A stretch of DNA of 64,000 nt from Erpetoichthys calabaricus (lineage: Eukaryota > Chordata > Cladistia > Polypteriformes > Polypteridae), in the NCBI RefSeq assembly GCF_900747795.2, contig NC_041405.2:134934946-134998945 (forward strand). Reading direction: 5' to 3'. Below, in pieces: positions 48,316 through 57,399 of this stretch (position 1 is its first letter; every line of letters begins with the position of its first letter). Made by a program: the position numbers and the translations under genes. The notes under the pieces are model-generated. The model saw only the letters and a program-made list of their open reading frames with translations, was not told the DNA's origin and did not search any database.

Positions 48316-48773
48316 ACAACAAAACATCTTAACACTTTCCACTAGCTTATGTCAATTCTCATCCTTCCCGTCTTTGGGTTGGTTAGATTTCCTGTCTTTC
48401 TGTCATTATACTATTCTAAATTGCTGGAACTGAGTAAGATGTGATTTCCAGCCACTTGCCAGACCATTAAGCTGAAACTGAAAAGCTTTGTTGGGAACGG
48501 AAATGCACTGTACTTGTTGCTATTTATTTAGCCATTCGTCTGTCATCTGTGAGAAATTAAACCTGTCATGCCCCTTCTCTGGGTGTTTGTCGGGAGGCAT
48601 ACCAGAAATTGAATAAGGTTTAGATAGTACAGTACAAACAATGCAAACTGATTGTTCCCTGTGCACTTCTCAGGAATTACCATGCGTTTTACTACCTGCT
48701 GCTTGGATCTTCAGAAGAGGAGCACATGGAATTTAAGCTGCTCCGGCCTGAAGACTACTTCTACCTCAGACAG
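22424..48773 (+). CDS. myo9b: myosin IXb, 5' coding exons 2-5 (continues beyond the window)
   Basis: Myosin IXb is a single-headed processive actin motor with a C-terminal RhoGAP domain that lowers Rho activity and shapes cell migration. Coding segments are 22424-23260, 45927-46021, 46103-46165 and 48674-48773, with phases 0, 2, 2 and 0 that fit exactly, giving 365 codons. The start MNVVDAGS aligns with human MSVKEAGS. Residues about 15-110 form the Ras-association domain, including [20 protein letters not shown]. The motor begins near residue 145 with [30 protein letters not shown] at 174, the P-loop GESGSGKT at 238-245 and switch [11 protein letters not shown] just after residue 288. Close similarity to human MYO9B at each exon makes the name secure, and MYO9A fits less well. 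The rest of the motor, the IQ motifs and the RhoGAP region lie downstream. Introns 2 and 5 are very large and full of transposons. No frame damage is seen. Confidence 0.93.
23261..25653 (+). other. MYO9B intron 2, first part, no gene seen
   Basis: Mostly unique AT-rich intron with poly-T near 23940-23953 and short ATT repeats near 24820. No convincing coding or transposon signal was found. Confidence 0.55.
26765..27098. other. unassigned sequence inside the nested block
   Basis: About 330 bp between the left half of the old Tc1 and the 3' end of the LINE. It belongs clearly to neither and has no coding signal that I trust. It could be a further small insertion, a LINE-transduced flank or deleted Tc1 sequence. 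Confidence 0.4.
28062..29691 (+). mobile_element. Tc1 element inserted in the LINE
   Basis: The inverted ends CAGTGCATCCGGAAAGTATT and matching right end are flanked by TA (28060-28061 and 29692-29693). At 1630 bp it has normal Tc1 length. It is the same family as the element at 39977-41618, in opposite orientation. The ends and coding region are well preserved, so it is the youngest layer of the nest. Confidence 0.93.
28434..29473 (+). pseudogene. Tc1 transposase, inactivated
   Basis: Tc1 transposase with an N-terminal paired-like helix-turn-helix ([16 protein letters not shown]) and a DDE core ([33 protein letters not shown]). Compared with the intact copy at 40197-41237 it lacks one base near codon 16, which shifts the frame, and has TAG in place of the tryptophan codon just before SDETK (28901-28903). 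The catalytic residues themselves are kept. The copy must have moved before these changes. Confidence 0.9.
31190..31448 (+). other. MYO9B intron 2, no gene seen
   Basis: Short unique AT-rich segment between the nested block and the SINE. Nothing recognised. Confidence 0.5.
31449..31602 (+). repeat. tRNA-derived SINE with L2-like tail and ATT repeat
   Basis: The head GGTGGCGCAGTGGTAGTGCT and the B-box-like GTGGGTTCGCTTCC show a tRNA-derived RNA polymerase III promoter. After CTCCCTGTGTGGA it jumps to GCGCTTTGAGTACTGAGAAA and AGCGCTATATAAATG, the 3' tail typical of L2-mobilised elements, and ends in tandem ATT. It differs from the V-SINEs in its tail and lacks their central domain. Confidence 0.8.
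31671..33139 (-). mobile_element. fossil LTR retrotransposon: one LTR plus leader and start of the internal region
   Basis: On the minus strand an LTR of about 560 bp (33139 to 32581, TG...CA) is followed by a GC-rich leader and an open region to 31671 that may correspond to the start of gag. It contains an acidic and basic stretch and [18 protein letters not shown]. The LTR is a sister of the solo LTR at 17046-17606. The rest of the element and its second LTR are absent, so this is a truncated, non-functional fossil. I see no protease, reverse transcriptase or integrase. The family is unresolved between Ty3/Gypsy-like and ERV-like. Confidence 0.6.
33140..33673 (+). other. MYO9B intron 2, no gene seen
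   Basis: Unique-looking sequence with a T/C-rich run at 33169-33188. Nothing further recognised. Confidence 0.5.
33674..34814. mobile_element. non-autonomous hAT element (AT-rich)
   Basis: The ends TAGGGATGATCTGATCAGG and, inward from the right, TAGGGATGCTCTGATTGGC are inverted. The flanks CCATTCAC and ATATTCAC form an imperfect 8-bp duplication. The interior is AT-rich and non-coding. This is a common type of fish hAT MITE. Confidence 0.75.
34815..36399 (+). other. MYO9B intron 2, no gene seen
   Basis: Intron sequence with a 30-base T run at 35425-35454. The block TTCAGATTTATTGTCATATG at about 35523 resembles fish LINE ends but is too short to name. TCTATATATAAAATCACTAG at 35698 could be an isolated Helitron 5' end. 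A TA microsatellite lies at 36365-36398. No gene. Confidence 0.5.
36400..37031 (-). mobile_element. 5' part of a Helitron ending in an expanded AT run
   Basis: On the minus strand, after the AT run (36986-37031), come AAAATCCGCTACCGTGGCTG, a CTGTCCAGGATTTTAAATCA block and the rest of a well-known fish Helitron 5' region. It is followed by the start of a Helitron [23 protein letters not shown] (from 36580), which is cut off near the TA run at 36365-36398. The 3' end is not seen. The terminal TCTATATA has been lost in or expanded into the microsatellite. Confidence 0.65.
37032..38512 (-). mobile_element. Tc1-like element of a second family, broken transposase
   Basis: The ends read CACTGATCAAAAAAATTAAA and, inward from the right, CAGTGTTCAAAAAAATTAAT, next to TA. 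On the minus strand the transposase is recognisable in pieces: [20 protein letters not shown] (helix-turn-helix and AT-hook-like region), LFTDE, then [17 protein letters not shown] and [10 protein letters not shown] with the second and third catalytic positions. Several in-frame stops make it inactive. Its left end sits in the AT run of the Helitron, so it inserted into the older element. Confidence 0.85.
38513..39976 (+). other. MYO9B intron 2, no secure gene
   Basis: Minus-strand open frames at 38661-38903 (with [20 protein letters not shown]) and 39192-39419 look somewhat protein-like, but neither has matching splice sites or a family I recognise. They may be old transposon debris. The segment ends at the TA target (39975-39976) of the next Tc1. 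Confidence 0.4.
39977..41618 (-). mobile_element. apparently intact Tc1 element
   Basis: The inverted ends CAGTGCATCCGGAAAGTATT are flanked by TA (39975-39976 and 41619-41620). The last base of the right end is A instead of G. At 1642 bp with an uninterrupted transposase it is the best preserved mobile element in the window. It shares its family with 28062-29691. Confidence 0.93.
40197..41237 (-). CDS. Tc1 transposase, uninterrupted, 346 residues
   Basis: DDE-type transposase that cuts and reinserts the element at TA sites in the nucleus. It is full length (about 340 residues is usual for Tc1). The N-terminal bipartite helix-turn-helix includes [16 protein letters not shown] near residues 40-55, then an AT-hook-like AGRPSKLS at 64-71. 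The catalytic triad is D159 (WSDETK), D250 ([10 protein letters not shown]) and E285 (LNPIEHLW), which gives the DD34E spacing. The glycine-rich [14 protein letters not shown] is intact. The start [20 protein letters not shown] fits the family. It lies antisense in MYO9B intron 2 and belongs to the transposon, not to the host. Activity cannot be judged from sequence alone. Confidence 0.95.
   Translation of the reverse strand: MSEHKPSMKSKELSVDLRDRIVSRHKSGEGYRKISAALKVPMSTVTSIIRKWKKFETTRTLPRAGRPSKLSDRERRALVREVTKNPMVTLSELQRSSVERGELSRRTTISAAIHQSDLYGTVARRKPLLSKRHMTVRLEFAKRHLKDSQTMRKKILWSDETKIELFGVNHRRHVWRKPGTAHHQANTIPTVKHGGGSIMLWGCFSAAGTGRLVRINGKMTAAMYRDILDENLLQSALDLRLGRRFIFQQDNDPKHTAKISKEWLQDNSVNVLEWPSQSPDLNPIEHLWRDLKMAVHRRFPSNLMELERCCKQEWVKLAKDRCAKLVASYSKRLEAVIAAKGASTKY
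41990..42540 (+). pseudogene. degraded LINE reverse transcriptase fragment
   Basis: In broken plus-strand frames one can read [17 protein letters not shown] and, further on, [17 protein letters not shown], matching the end of LINE reverse transcriptases (LYGCETW, then WFGHVxR). Many stops are present. The clade is not clear. The upstream limit is approximate. Confidence 0.5.
42675..44025. mobile_element. Tigger-like non-autonomous element (MITE) with repeat-filled interior
   Basis: Inverted ends CAGTGGAACCTCGGTTCA are flanked by TA (42673-42674 and 44026-44027), as in pogo/Tigger-type elements. A second internal copy of the motif (GTCGTGAACCGAGG) lies near the right end. The interior holds a GT-then-TA microsatellite at about 42796-42868, a CT/GT-rich minisatellite at 43195-43760 and a GT run at about 43779-43830. 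The long open frames here come from repeats and are not genes. Confidence 0.8.
43195..43760 (+). repeat. minisatellite, about five units of 98-114 bp
   Basis: The block CTCTCTTTTGCGAGCCTGGA recurs with CTGGAG at about 43261, 43365, 43479, 43578 and 43676. Units consist of TGTGTG, CTCTCTAGCGCTCC and CCTCTCTCTCCC segments. Unit lengths vary because the inner GT runs vary. It lies wholly inside the Tigger-like MITE. Confidence 0.8.
44190..44790 (-). pseudogene. relic of an unnamed repeated protein family ([15 protein letters not shown] family)
   Basis: On the minus strand a clear reading stretch runs from about 44690 to 44460 and includes [39 protein letters not shown] and [14 protein letters not shown] stop follows, then, in the same frame, [18 protein letters not shown]. 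From memory this is the signature of uncharacterised proteins present in many copies in arthropod, cnidarian and some fish genomes, where this motif is followed by a GERFHQDI-type motif. I know no function for the family, and whether it belongs to a transposon is not settled to my knowledge. The copy is a broken fossil. It starts within 170 bp of the MITE at 42675-44025. Confidence 0.55.
44791..45926 (+). other. end of MYO9B intron 2
   Basis: Unique-looking sequence with a GT run followed by poly-T at about 45655-45690 and an AGGAAGAAGAGG stretch near 45565. It ends in the pyrimidine-rich tract and acceptor before exon 3. No gene. Confidence 0.55.
45927..46021 (+). CDS. myo9b: MYO9B exon 3 (switch I)
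   Basis: The acceptor CACCCAG precedes the exon and the donor GTAAGT follows it. It encodes [19 protein letters not shown] and ends in the middle of a glycine codon. The switch I asparagines and serines that contact nucleotide are intact. The next intron is only 81 nt long. Confidence 0.93.
46103..46165 (+). CDS. myo9b: MYO9B exon 4
   Basis: This 63-nt exon completes the glycine codon and encodes [20 protein letters not shown], the conserved myosin strand after switch I. The acceptor is CTGGCAG and the donor is GTAGGG. It ends two bases into an arginine codon. Confidence 0.92.
46240..46480 (+). repeat. tandem duplication, two copies of 120 bp
   Basis: Bases 46240-46359 and 46360-46479 are near-identical copies with a period of exactly 120 bp (CTCCTTAATCTGGTCACTTG at 46241 and 46361). 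I count about three differences (for example CATAAGG versus CAAAAGG). It lies in MYO9B intron 4, about 75 bp after exon 4, and contains no exon. Confidence 0.92.
46481..47439 (+). other. MYO9B intron 4, no gene seen
   Basis: AT-rich intron with poly-T at about 46542-46557 and 46569-46576. No repeat family or coding signal recognised. Confidence 0.5.
47440..47775 (+). repeat. degraded V-SINE
   Basis: The remnants follow V-SINE order: GTATGGAGTTTCCTAGTTCA (head to B box), TGTGTGCGTTTTCCTCCCAT and CCCAAAGACATGCAGGTGTG (central domain), then TCTGCTGGGTTAGGTTCTAG and TTAGAAAATGGAAAGACAGA (3' end). It is strongly diverged and therefore old. Plus orientation, the same as MYO9B. Confidence 0.65.
48260..48310. 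repeat. TA microsatellite
   Basis: About 50 bp of uninterrupted TA repeats in MYO9B intron 4, about 360 bp before exon 5. Confidence 0.95.
48674..48773 (+). CDS. myo9b: MYO9B exon 5
   Basis: The acceptor TTCTCAG precedes the exon and the donor GTGAGT follows. It encodes [16 protein letters not shown] through YFYLRQ, matching human NYHVFYYLLLGVSEEE. The following human exon (HNLKIEDGEDL) was not found before the window ends, so intron 5 exceeds 15 kb. Confidence 0.92.
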
Positions 48774-48984
48774 GTGAGTTTTACCATGTTAACCATGCCA
48801 GGCATTTGATCTTGTCCCCCTTCTCTCTCCCTTATTATCAGGTTTTTATGATGATGTCCCTTTTTTCCTGACAAGACAGTAGGTGCCATGATGCATTAGG
48901 TATCAGCCCAATTAATTTAGAGTCAACTGATTGAACATAGCCAGGCTCAAACACAGCCATGCCAAATACAGGAAATTGTATATA

Positions 48985-50074
48985 CAGTAATCCCTCGCTA
49001 TATCGCGCTTCGACTTTTGCGGCTTCACTCTATCGCGGATTTTATATGTAAGCAAATCTAAATATATAACGTGGATTTTTCGCTGCTTCGCGGGTTTCTG
49101 CGGACAATGGGTCTTTTTACTTCTGGTACATGCTTCCTCAGTTGGTTTGCTCAGTTGATTTCATACAAGGGACGCTATTGGCGGATGGCTGAGAAGCTAC
49201 CCAATCAGAGCACGCAGTTAAGTTCCTGTGTGCTGATTGGCTCAGTGACAGAGCACCGAATTCGATTCCGCTGCGTTAACCAGGAAGTCTCGTCTCGCTC
49301 ATTCAGCATCAATGTGCTCCTGCTACTGCTTCAGGGGCGGTGCCGAAGCACCAACGGAAGATGCTAACGATTGCCGAAAAGGTAAAAGTTTTGGATATGT
49401 TGAAGGAAGGGAACAGCTACACTGCTGCAGGACACCACAGCGGCATCAATGAGTCCACGATTCGTTTTATTTAAAAAGGAGGAAAAGAATATAAGATCTA
49501 CGGCTGCAGTGTCCTTTAACCAGGGTGCAAAACGAGTTGTAAGTGGATGTAATAAGGCGGTAGTCTGGATGGAATCTGCTTTAGGGATTTGGATTGAAGA
49601 CTGCCAGAAGAAGAACAACGGCAGTGCTACACAGTCGCCTGAAGAGGCTCCTTTAGAAGAGCTGTAATGCTCCCCTTTGTTGTGCAGTAAAACTAAACTC
49701 CTCATTATCGGAGAAGTCGTCATGTCATTGTTGGTGAGTAACCATGATTAATTTTCTGTGTACAGTACTTATTAAATGTACATAGTTTAGTGTCACTGTA
49801 CACACTTTACTGTATACAATTGTTCTTGCATTGTACGTATTTATTGCTGGTGGCCTGTCTATTATAATGGCTGTAACATATGTGGTATCTAAGAGAATAC
49901 AAAGGGTTTATGCTGTATAATTGTGTGGGAAATGTTTATAATAGTGTGGGAGAGTTTATAAGGGCTTAAAATATATAAAAATAACCATATGAACATATGG
50001 TTTTTACTTGGCGGATTTTCACCTTTCGCGGGGGGTTCTGGAACGCAACCCTCGCGATCGAGGAGGAATTACTG
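48985..50074 (+). mobile_element. internally deleted Tigger (pogo-type) transposon
   Basis: The ends CAGTAATCCCTCGCTATATC and, from the right, CAGTAATTCCTCCTCGATCG sit between TA duplications (48983-48984 and 50075-50076). From 49361 the sequence encodes MLTIAEKVKVLDMLKEGNSY and NESTIRF, the CENP-B-like helix-turn-helix of Tigger transposases, and then goes out of frame. The DDE core is missing, so 1.09 kb of a normal element of more than 2 kb remains. Confidence 0.8.
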
Positions 50075-50076
50075 TA

Positions 50077-53000
50077 CTTTTATATGGCACATTGTTGAAT
50101 TCATGGGCACTTATAGTCTAATAGATTTTATTATAGTTTACAACTTGTGGTGGTTAATTGTTCATAACTGCACAAGGTACTTTACATCAGCTGAAGATGA
50201 TACACCTCATGATAAATTATGAAACTTACACAACTTTCATTTGTCCAGTCCATGTGCAATGATGTTAAAGAAGCAAAATGTATTATTAAATGTGTTACAT
50301 GTTATTTAAAGATCGCTCTACATATGCTCTACATATCCCTCTCTTTACTTCTGTGGCATGTACAGTGCATACTGTTGGGTAGTGATCTGGGCATGGCAAA
50401 TCCTTTGAATAAAAGTATATGGTGCTTGTGAAGTATAATGCCATCCAATTCATTGGCATGAAGTGCCTCATGGCAGTGTACCACATTTTGGGATGATTCT
50501 TTTTCTGTTTTACTTAGTTCAGAATATCTGAATCCTTGCCCCCCTTATTAACTTTAATTCAACTGAGGTTTTGTTAGGCAGCTATTTTTTGTCTAGCCTC
50601 TGCATTTACAGTAGGACTAAAGCTCTAGTGCTTTCCTTTTAAAAAGCCTGAAGAGACAGAAAGAACTCTGTATTTTCCTGCTGTTTTTAATTTGTTTTTT
50701 AATCTTGAAATCCTTGGCTAAAGGGTTTACTTAGTAGGCAAGTAATAACAATTATTTACTTGACTGTTATAAGGAGCACTTTTCAGAGTAGGAAGTACAT
50801 GCTTGTCTGTGTTTCCTTTGATTAGGTCAGATTGTGAACATGAAGGATTTAAAGTTCACCTTTGCATTGAGGCATGAATCAGCCTCCTAGCTGCACCCTA
50901 CTTTTTAGTGATGTTTAAAAATATGCTATTATGTTTTTGAAGTTGAGAGGTTAGTTGGAACTGAATCACAACAAATCTCCACAGGGCAAACGCCATTTAA
51001 AAAAGAAAAGACCAGTTGCATATTGTTGGGCAGAAAGCTATCAAATGAGAAATAAAAAAAATGTTTTTCCTAGAAATCAAATGTGAATCCAAACATATCA
51101 GATGGTCATCCAAGAAAATAATAGTGTTGCATAGTAGTATCGGGAGTAACTGTCTGTCCGTCTGCATGAAGCAACTTGCCTCCCATGAAAAGTTCTGGGA
51201 CAGTTCATTTTTTTGAGATATCCTAAACACAGCACCCTATAATCACTTTAAAAAAAGTGATAAATTTCCCATTAAAAGCATTGCCAAATTTGCAAACTCC
51301 TCTGTCTTAAAATAAAGAAACATTCTGTGCAACTTAGTTAGTTTACTGATTCAGTTTTAACTTGAGAGCAATTAATTTTAAATTGAATTTTTTTTTCTTG
51401 TACTCATTTAACAACCACTACTAATGGCAAAACAATTACATACCAGTATTCTTGCCCACTGAAGTAAGTAAATCTCGCTGCTATACATAACATTTTTAAA
51501 AATAGTATTTATTCAATACAGTAGTAACAATCTTATTAGTTTTTTAAGCACAACATAAGACAAGTACCATCCCTTATTCTACTAGAATGCAGGTAAAGGT
51601 CTCGTCCTCTTTTAACAGCCTGGCTTCTGACTTTGCCTCATCCCACACTTATGTAGAAATGTGTGAAGAATGGCTTGAAGATACTTTATGCTACAATGAC
51701 TAAACATGTACCTAGTATTTTGGCTACACTAAAAGCAATCACATGGCTGCATTATTAAAAGATTATAATGATCCAATACAGTATTTCTCTGAAACTGGTA
51801 TTCATCGGCAAAGCGCCAGCAATGACCCACAATATATTATGTTTGGATGTAGGCAAACAATTTACCTTGAGATTTCTGTTGTCTGTTACAAAAATAATAA
51901 ACAAAATTGTAATGACAAATGACTTGAAATGACAAACATTTAAAAATGTTAAACCAGGTAGCGAAAGTTGAGTTGAAATTTGGAAAGCTTATGAAATTGG
52001 TTATAATTCTTTCTCTGTGACCTTATTTCTATAAACTGAAGGTTGAAATAGCATATCTATCCCTTACCTGATAAATGTTCATAAAGGACTTCTGTCATTA
52101 AATTTCATAAACTTTGGGAATAAGAAAATGTGCTTTTCCAGAAGTTCCCAGATTTCAAGTAAAGGGCCCCCTAAATGTTGTTCTGTCTTGTCAGTGCCCC
52201 GCCCCCCACTAATATAAAGTCAAAGCTGCATAGCAGAGCATGACCTCTTGATTACTGCTATCAGTAGTCACACTAAGTGATTTTTTGTATAAATCCTGTA
52301 AATACCCTTTAAATCGAACTAAATTTTTAACTACAGCAAACTGTTGATGCATATATAATCAAATGTCATGTGATATGTCTATGCTGGGGTACGTAACCTT
52401 TTTTGTTGTTGGACCATATGCAGGAATTGAAATATTTTGAAGTACCACCATTTTTTCACCGTTAAATTAAGTACTGCTCTTTTAGTAGTCACAAATAAAA
52501 GTGGTGTATCTAACTCCCACCACTTCCCAAAATATTGCATTTGAAGATAACAAGGGAATACTGATAGGTTTTTGTGTGGTTATTTGTCTTTAAGTTTTTC
52601 TCATGTATGTCAAAGACTCTTCAAATAAGTAATTTAATGTAAAAACAGTAGTGTGGTTTGAGGAATAAAAATTAGTTTACAATTCCCATAATTTTAATAC
52701 ACACAAATATTCAATTACATGTGCATTCAGATAAAAAGAATTAGGTAAAGTCACAAACATTACATATAAATTAATGTGGAAAAAGAGGAAAATAACTCAT
52801 TTTGAAGGCTGATTCCGCTTGATGGCACTAAGTCTCATTTTGTTTTATACAGTTTTTATTGTCAGTGTTGGGATCCAATTTTGATAACATTAAGCACAGT
52901 TCTACTCCCGCATTCAGCATATTCCTGTATTTATTTTTTTATGAAATGACTAAGGTAACTGAATATTGGTGACTATATTCAAAATGTACTTTCCTGCTGT

Positions 53001-53664
53001 TTTTTAATATACTAACATGAAATGTTACATATGTGTATTTTTTATTGATATTCATTGACATTTTATATTCCTTTGTTTTAATCTGCCAATTTCTAAAACT
53101 GTTCTAAACATAACGTACCAACAAGTTCACTTAAAACTAAAAATATTGTAACGGTGGCGTACTAAATCTGAGTTCAAGGCAGAGAATCGCACTGTTTGAA
53201 CTGCTCAACTGGGTGGAGGGGTGAGAAAGATAGTACTTGCCTAGAAAACACTCTCTTTATCAAAAAATCCATCAGTCTTGGCACGTGGTTCCAGGGCAGT
53301 TTTGATCTTGGCATGGACTGGCTCAAAGAGCTAGTGAGTGAGTAGGAGCGGTTACCTCAGACCCAATGTGTGTAAAATGAGACTTCGAAATGGTGCAGGT
53401 GGATGATAAAGAAGAGATAAATGTGGCCAATTGGACAAAACTCTAATAGCAGGACCACCATGAGACAGAGTAGTAGATTCAAATGACAGCTGAGCACAGA
53501 GACTAGCGTTTGGCAGCACTGAAACCAGGGGCTCTATGTAATACAATATAAAGAAAATCTTTAAAATTAGGTTTGACTTTTTTATGAACACAGCATGAAG
53601 CCCACAGACTAAAAACCACCTTGCAATTCCACACTAAAAGCAAGTCAGTTCCTTTCTTGATGTA
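50077..53664 (+). other. MYO9B intron 5, no gene seen
   Basis: About 3.6 kb of AT-rich unique-looking sequence. I looked for the next MYO9B exon (human HNLKIEDGEDL) and did not find it. The short frames have no support. Confidence 0.5.
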
Positions 53665-54947
53665 CAGTGGGGCAAAAAAGTATTTAGTCAGCCACCAATT
53701 GTGCAAGTTGTCCCACTTAAAAAGATGAGAGAGGCCTGTAATTTTCATCATAGGTATACCTCAACTATGAGAGACAAAATGAGAAAAAAAAAATCCAGAA
53801 AATCACATTGTCTGATTTTTGAAGAATTTATTTGCAAATTATGGTGGAAAAAAAGTATTTGGTCAATAACAAAAGTTCATCTCAATACTTTGTTATATAC
53901 CCTTTGTTGGCAATGACAGAGGTCAAACGTTTTCTGTAAGTCTTCACAAGGTTTTCACACACTGTTGCTGGTATTTTGGCCCATTCCTCCATGCAGATCT
54001 CCTCTAGAGCAGTGATGTTTTGGGGCTGTCGCTGGGCAACACGGAATTTCAACTCCCTCCAAAGATTTTCTATGGGGTTGAGATCTGGAGACTGGCTAGG
54101 CCACTCCAGGACCTTGAAATGCTTCTTACGAAGCCACTCCTTCGTTACCCGGGTGGTGTGTTTGGGATCATTGTCATGTGAAAGACCCAGCCACATTTCA
54201 TCTTCAATGCCCTTGCTGATGGAAGGAGGTTTTCACTCAAAATCTGACGATACATGGCCCCATTCATTCTTTCCTTTACACGGATCAGTCGTCCTGGTCC
54301 CTTGCAGAAAAACAGCCCAAAAGCATGATTTTTCCACCCCCATGCTTTACAGTAGGTATGGTGTTCTTTGGATGCAACTCAGCATTCTTTTTCCTCCAAA
54401 CACGACGAGTAGAGTTTTTTTCATCTGACCATATGACATTCTCCCAATCCTCTTCTGGATCATCCAAATGCTCTCTAGCAAACTTCAGAAGGGCCTGCGC
54501 ATGTACTGGCTTAAGCTGGGGGACACGTCTGGCACTGCAGGATTTGAGTCCCTGGCGGCGCAGTGTGTTACTGATGGTAGCCTTTGTTACTTTGGTCCCA
54601 GCTCTCTGTAGGTCATTCACTAGGTCCCCCCGTGTGGTTCTGGGATTTTTGCTCACTGTTCTTGTGATCATTTTGACCCCACGGGGTGAGATCTTGCGTG
54701 AAGCCCCAGATTTAGGGAGATTATCAGTGGTCTTGTATGTCTTCCATTTTCTAATAATTGCTCCCACAGTTGATTTCTTCACACCAAGCTGCTTACCTAT
54801 TGCAGATTCAGCCTTCCCAGCCTGGTGCAGGTCTACAATTTTGTTTCTGGTGTCCTTTGACAGCTCTTTGGTCTTGGCCGCTCTCATCTTTTTAAGTGGG
54901 ATAACTTGCACAATTGGTGGCTGACTAAATACTTTTTTGCCCCACTG
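53665..54947 (-). mobile_element. Tc1-like element of a third family, broken transposase
   Basis: Inverted ends CAGTGGGGCAAAAAAGTATT are flanked by TA (53663-53664 and 54948-54949). The inverted repeats extend well inward, with CACCAATTGTGCAAGTT at both ends. On the minus strand, 54911-54285 encodes the helix-turn-helix ([19 protein letters not shown]) and WSDEK. The residues normally following it (KIELFG) are deleted, and a frame change separates it from 54196-53882, which has [14 protein letters not shown] and [11 protein letters not shown]. It is inactive. Confidence 0.9.
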
Positions 54948-54949
54948 TA

Positions 54950-55799
54950 TTTCAAATATGAATAAGGTCTAGTAATGGAGTTGAATAGGAAATGCAAATA
55001 AACATGCTAAAGTAAGCATTGGTCGCTAATCTATTACCAAGGAGATTTAAATGATCTAGACAATGGCACTTCTAATGCCGTGCAAATTTTCAGTTAATAT
55101 AATGGTCAATATTAATAATAGGCTTCTTATATTTCCTATTGGCTCCCTTGATTGTAATTGTTTCCTCTTTTTATCAGTTTTCCATTATAATATTTTTATG
55201 CTGTTCTGTGAGTCGTTTGTTTAAACATCATTACATTTTACTACATTAATTAATAGGTATTGTCTTTTTGTAATTTAAGTTTGAAGAGTGGAGCATTTAA
55301 TTTAAATATTTATAAATGAAGAACATTTTAGTTTAACTTTTAAATAGCAAGACCTTATTTGATTCTGTTGTTTTTGGTGTTGTATTAGTTTACTTATTAT
55401 TACTAGGTCTCTTGTGTTTTTCTATCTATATTTATATCCTTTGACTGCCTTAGTAAGGAGTATTGATGATAATTAGTGTATGTTACATTCATAAACTTAT
55501 AAGTCATTGTTGTTGGAGGGAAACTCAGTGTTGTGTGTTTTGGTATGCGTCTTGGCATGTTGGAGAACAGAGACCCTGAAATGTCTAATCTTAACCTCCA
55601 TTGGGAAGGCAGGAGATGGTGAGAGATGGGTGTGAAGTGTAGACTATGGTTTTTAATGTTCATCAATTTTCTGTAATCTTGAACTGTGCGCTTTCGATTG
55701 AATTAAATTTTTTCCCTCATTTTTTTGTTTTCTAAAGTAAAAATGTAAACATTCTTAATTAGGAAAGTGGTACATTTTTAATTTTTATATTTAGATCCC
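54950..55799 (+). other. MYO9B intron 5, no gene seen
   Basis: AT-rich unique-looking sequence. Nothing recognised. Confidence 0.5.
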
Positions 55800-55811
55800 A
55801 TGGCTGAATTA

Positions 55812-55940
55812 CTGCGGTGGGCTGCTGCCCTGCCCGGGGTTTGTTTCCTGCCTTGCGCCCTGTGTTGGCTGGGATTGGCTCCAGCAGACCCCTGTGACCC
55901 TGTAGTTAGGAAATAGCGGGGTTGGATAATGGATGGATGG
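55812..55940 (+). repeat. 5'-truncated V-SINE with 12-bp target duplication
   Basis: The 3' V-SINE part (CGGGGTTTGTTTCCTGCCTT, TTGGCTGGGATTGGCTCCAG, GGATGGATGG) is flanked by ATGGCTGAATTA at 55800-55811 and 55941-55952. At 129 bp with a clean duplication it looks like a recent, 5'-truncated LINE-driven insertion. Confidence 0.85.
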
Positions 55941-55952
55941 ATGGCTGAATTA

Positions 55953-57089
55953 AATATTACATTTTCATATGCTCTTAGCCCACCTATGCTGGCTATTAAT
56001 GCTAGAATAAAAATGACAGTTTCTGTAGGTATGTTTGTTGGTGCCTTGTTTGTGCTGCGATATCTTGAGTTTGGGGTGGGCATCAACATAACCCCTCCTT
56101 CATGCTTTTGAGGGACAATAAATTTCAAATGCTGAATACATTTATGTTTGATTTCTAACGCATTAGAAAAGGAACAGTTAAAATGTATATTGTATTATTA
56201 TCTTATTCTGTTTAGACATGTTAGTGATATGTAGTAAAACAAGCATGATGTTTAAATGTAACTCTTTCAGGGAAATGCTACATATATAACAGAAAGGTCA
56301 CTTCAGAAAATGAGATTAGATACTTTACTGTTAAATGAAAGTAGTCAGTAGGATGTGTAGAAAATCTAGGCTGAATCTTTTTTTCTTTTTTTTATTAATC
56401 AATTCTGTTGCAAGTAGTAATGCATTTTAAAGCAATACACAAGAACATATGTACATGGAACTCTGAAGTTTAGCAGATTTTTGCAGCTGGAAAGCCAGTG
56501 TGGAGCACAGAAGATCATAGTGGTGGAAGTCTGGTATTGGTGCTTGTGTGAGAAATACAGTATGAGTAGTACCACATGCAGAAACAGCAAGACGCTGCCC
56601 TGTAATCATAGGGTGTACAATACTTAAGGCTTATTGCTTACCACTTTATATTTTGTCAAGTAATTCTTAAATTTAAGCTTCTTGATTTAGTATTGTTGGA
56701 AGACGATATGTTTTCTAAATATAGTATCAAAATAAGTAATTTTTAAAACATGCAATAGTTTTGTGTAACAGGGCACACACAAACACCACTCAAACAGTGA
56801 AAATGGAACTATCTTCAGTCACTTGATTTTATTGTTGATTAAGGAAGTAAATCTACCTAGCTTTCCATTTTGAAAATTTTATAGAAATCTCCCCTGATAC
56901 AGTATCCTTTAAATTCAAGGAGAATCTCCCCTTTACCCACCACTACCGTCATATAGTCAGAATTCCTTTAGAATTTCTTTTTCAATAGATAAAAAAAGCC
57001 TTCTAACATTGAAAGAATTTTTTTTTTTTTTTTTGCCTTGCTGCTTTACTCATTAACCTATTTAGCACACAGCGTATTTAACTGTTTTA
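55953..57089 (+). other. MYO9B intron 5, no gene seen
   Basis: Unique-looking AT-rich sequence with poly-T at about 57018-57034. Nothing recognised. Confidence 0.5.
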
Positions 57090-57395
57090 AGTGTGGTGGC
57101 ACAGTGGTGTAGAGGTCTGCATGGCTTCCTCACAGATTATTTCCTGAGTTCAAATCCTGCACAGTTTTTGTCTGTGTGAGTTTTTCACCAATTACTCATA
57201 ATTTTTCCTCCCACTTCACCAAATACATGCTTTTAGGTTTAATTTTAAGTCCAAATTGGTCCTGTAGTAGTATGGCTCTGTGCACACGTGGTCTCTATTT
57301 TAAACTGAAGCCCCATTCACGGTGGATTCCTACCTGCTGCAAGGGTGGTCTCTAGCTCTGCCATCCATGAATTGGATCAAGTGGTTTTGAGAAAT
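57090..57395 (+). repeat. degraded V-SINE
   Basis: The order GTGGTGGCACAGTGGTGTAG (head), GAGTTCAAATCCTGCACAG (B box), CCTCCCACTTCACCAAATAC (central domain) and CTCTGCCATCCATGAATTGG (3' part) follows a V-SINE. It is old and diverged. Confidence 0.6.
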
Positions 57396-57399
57396 TTGT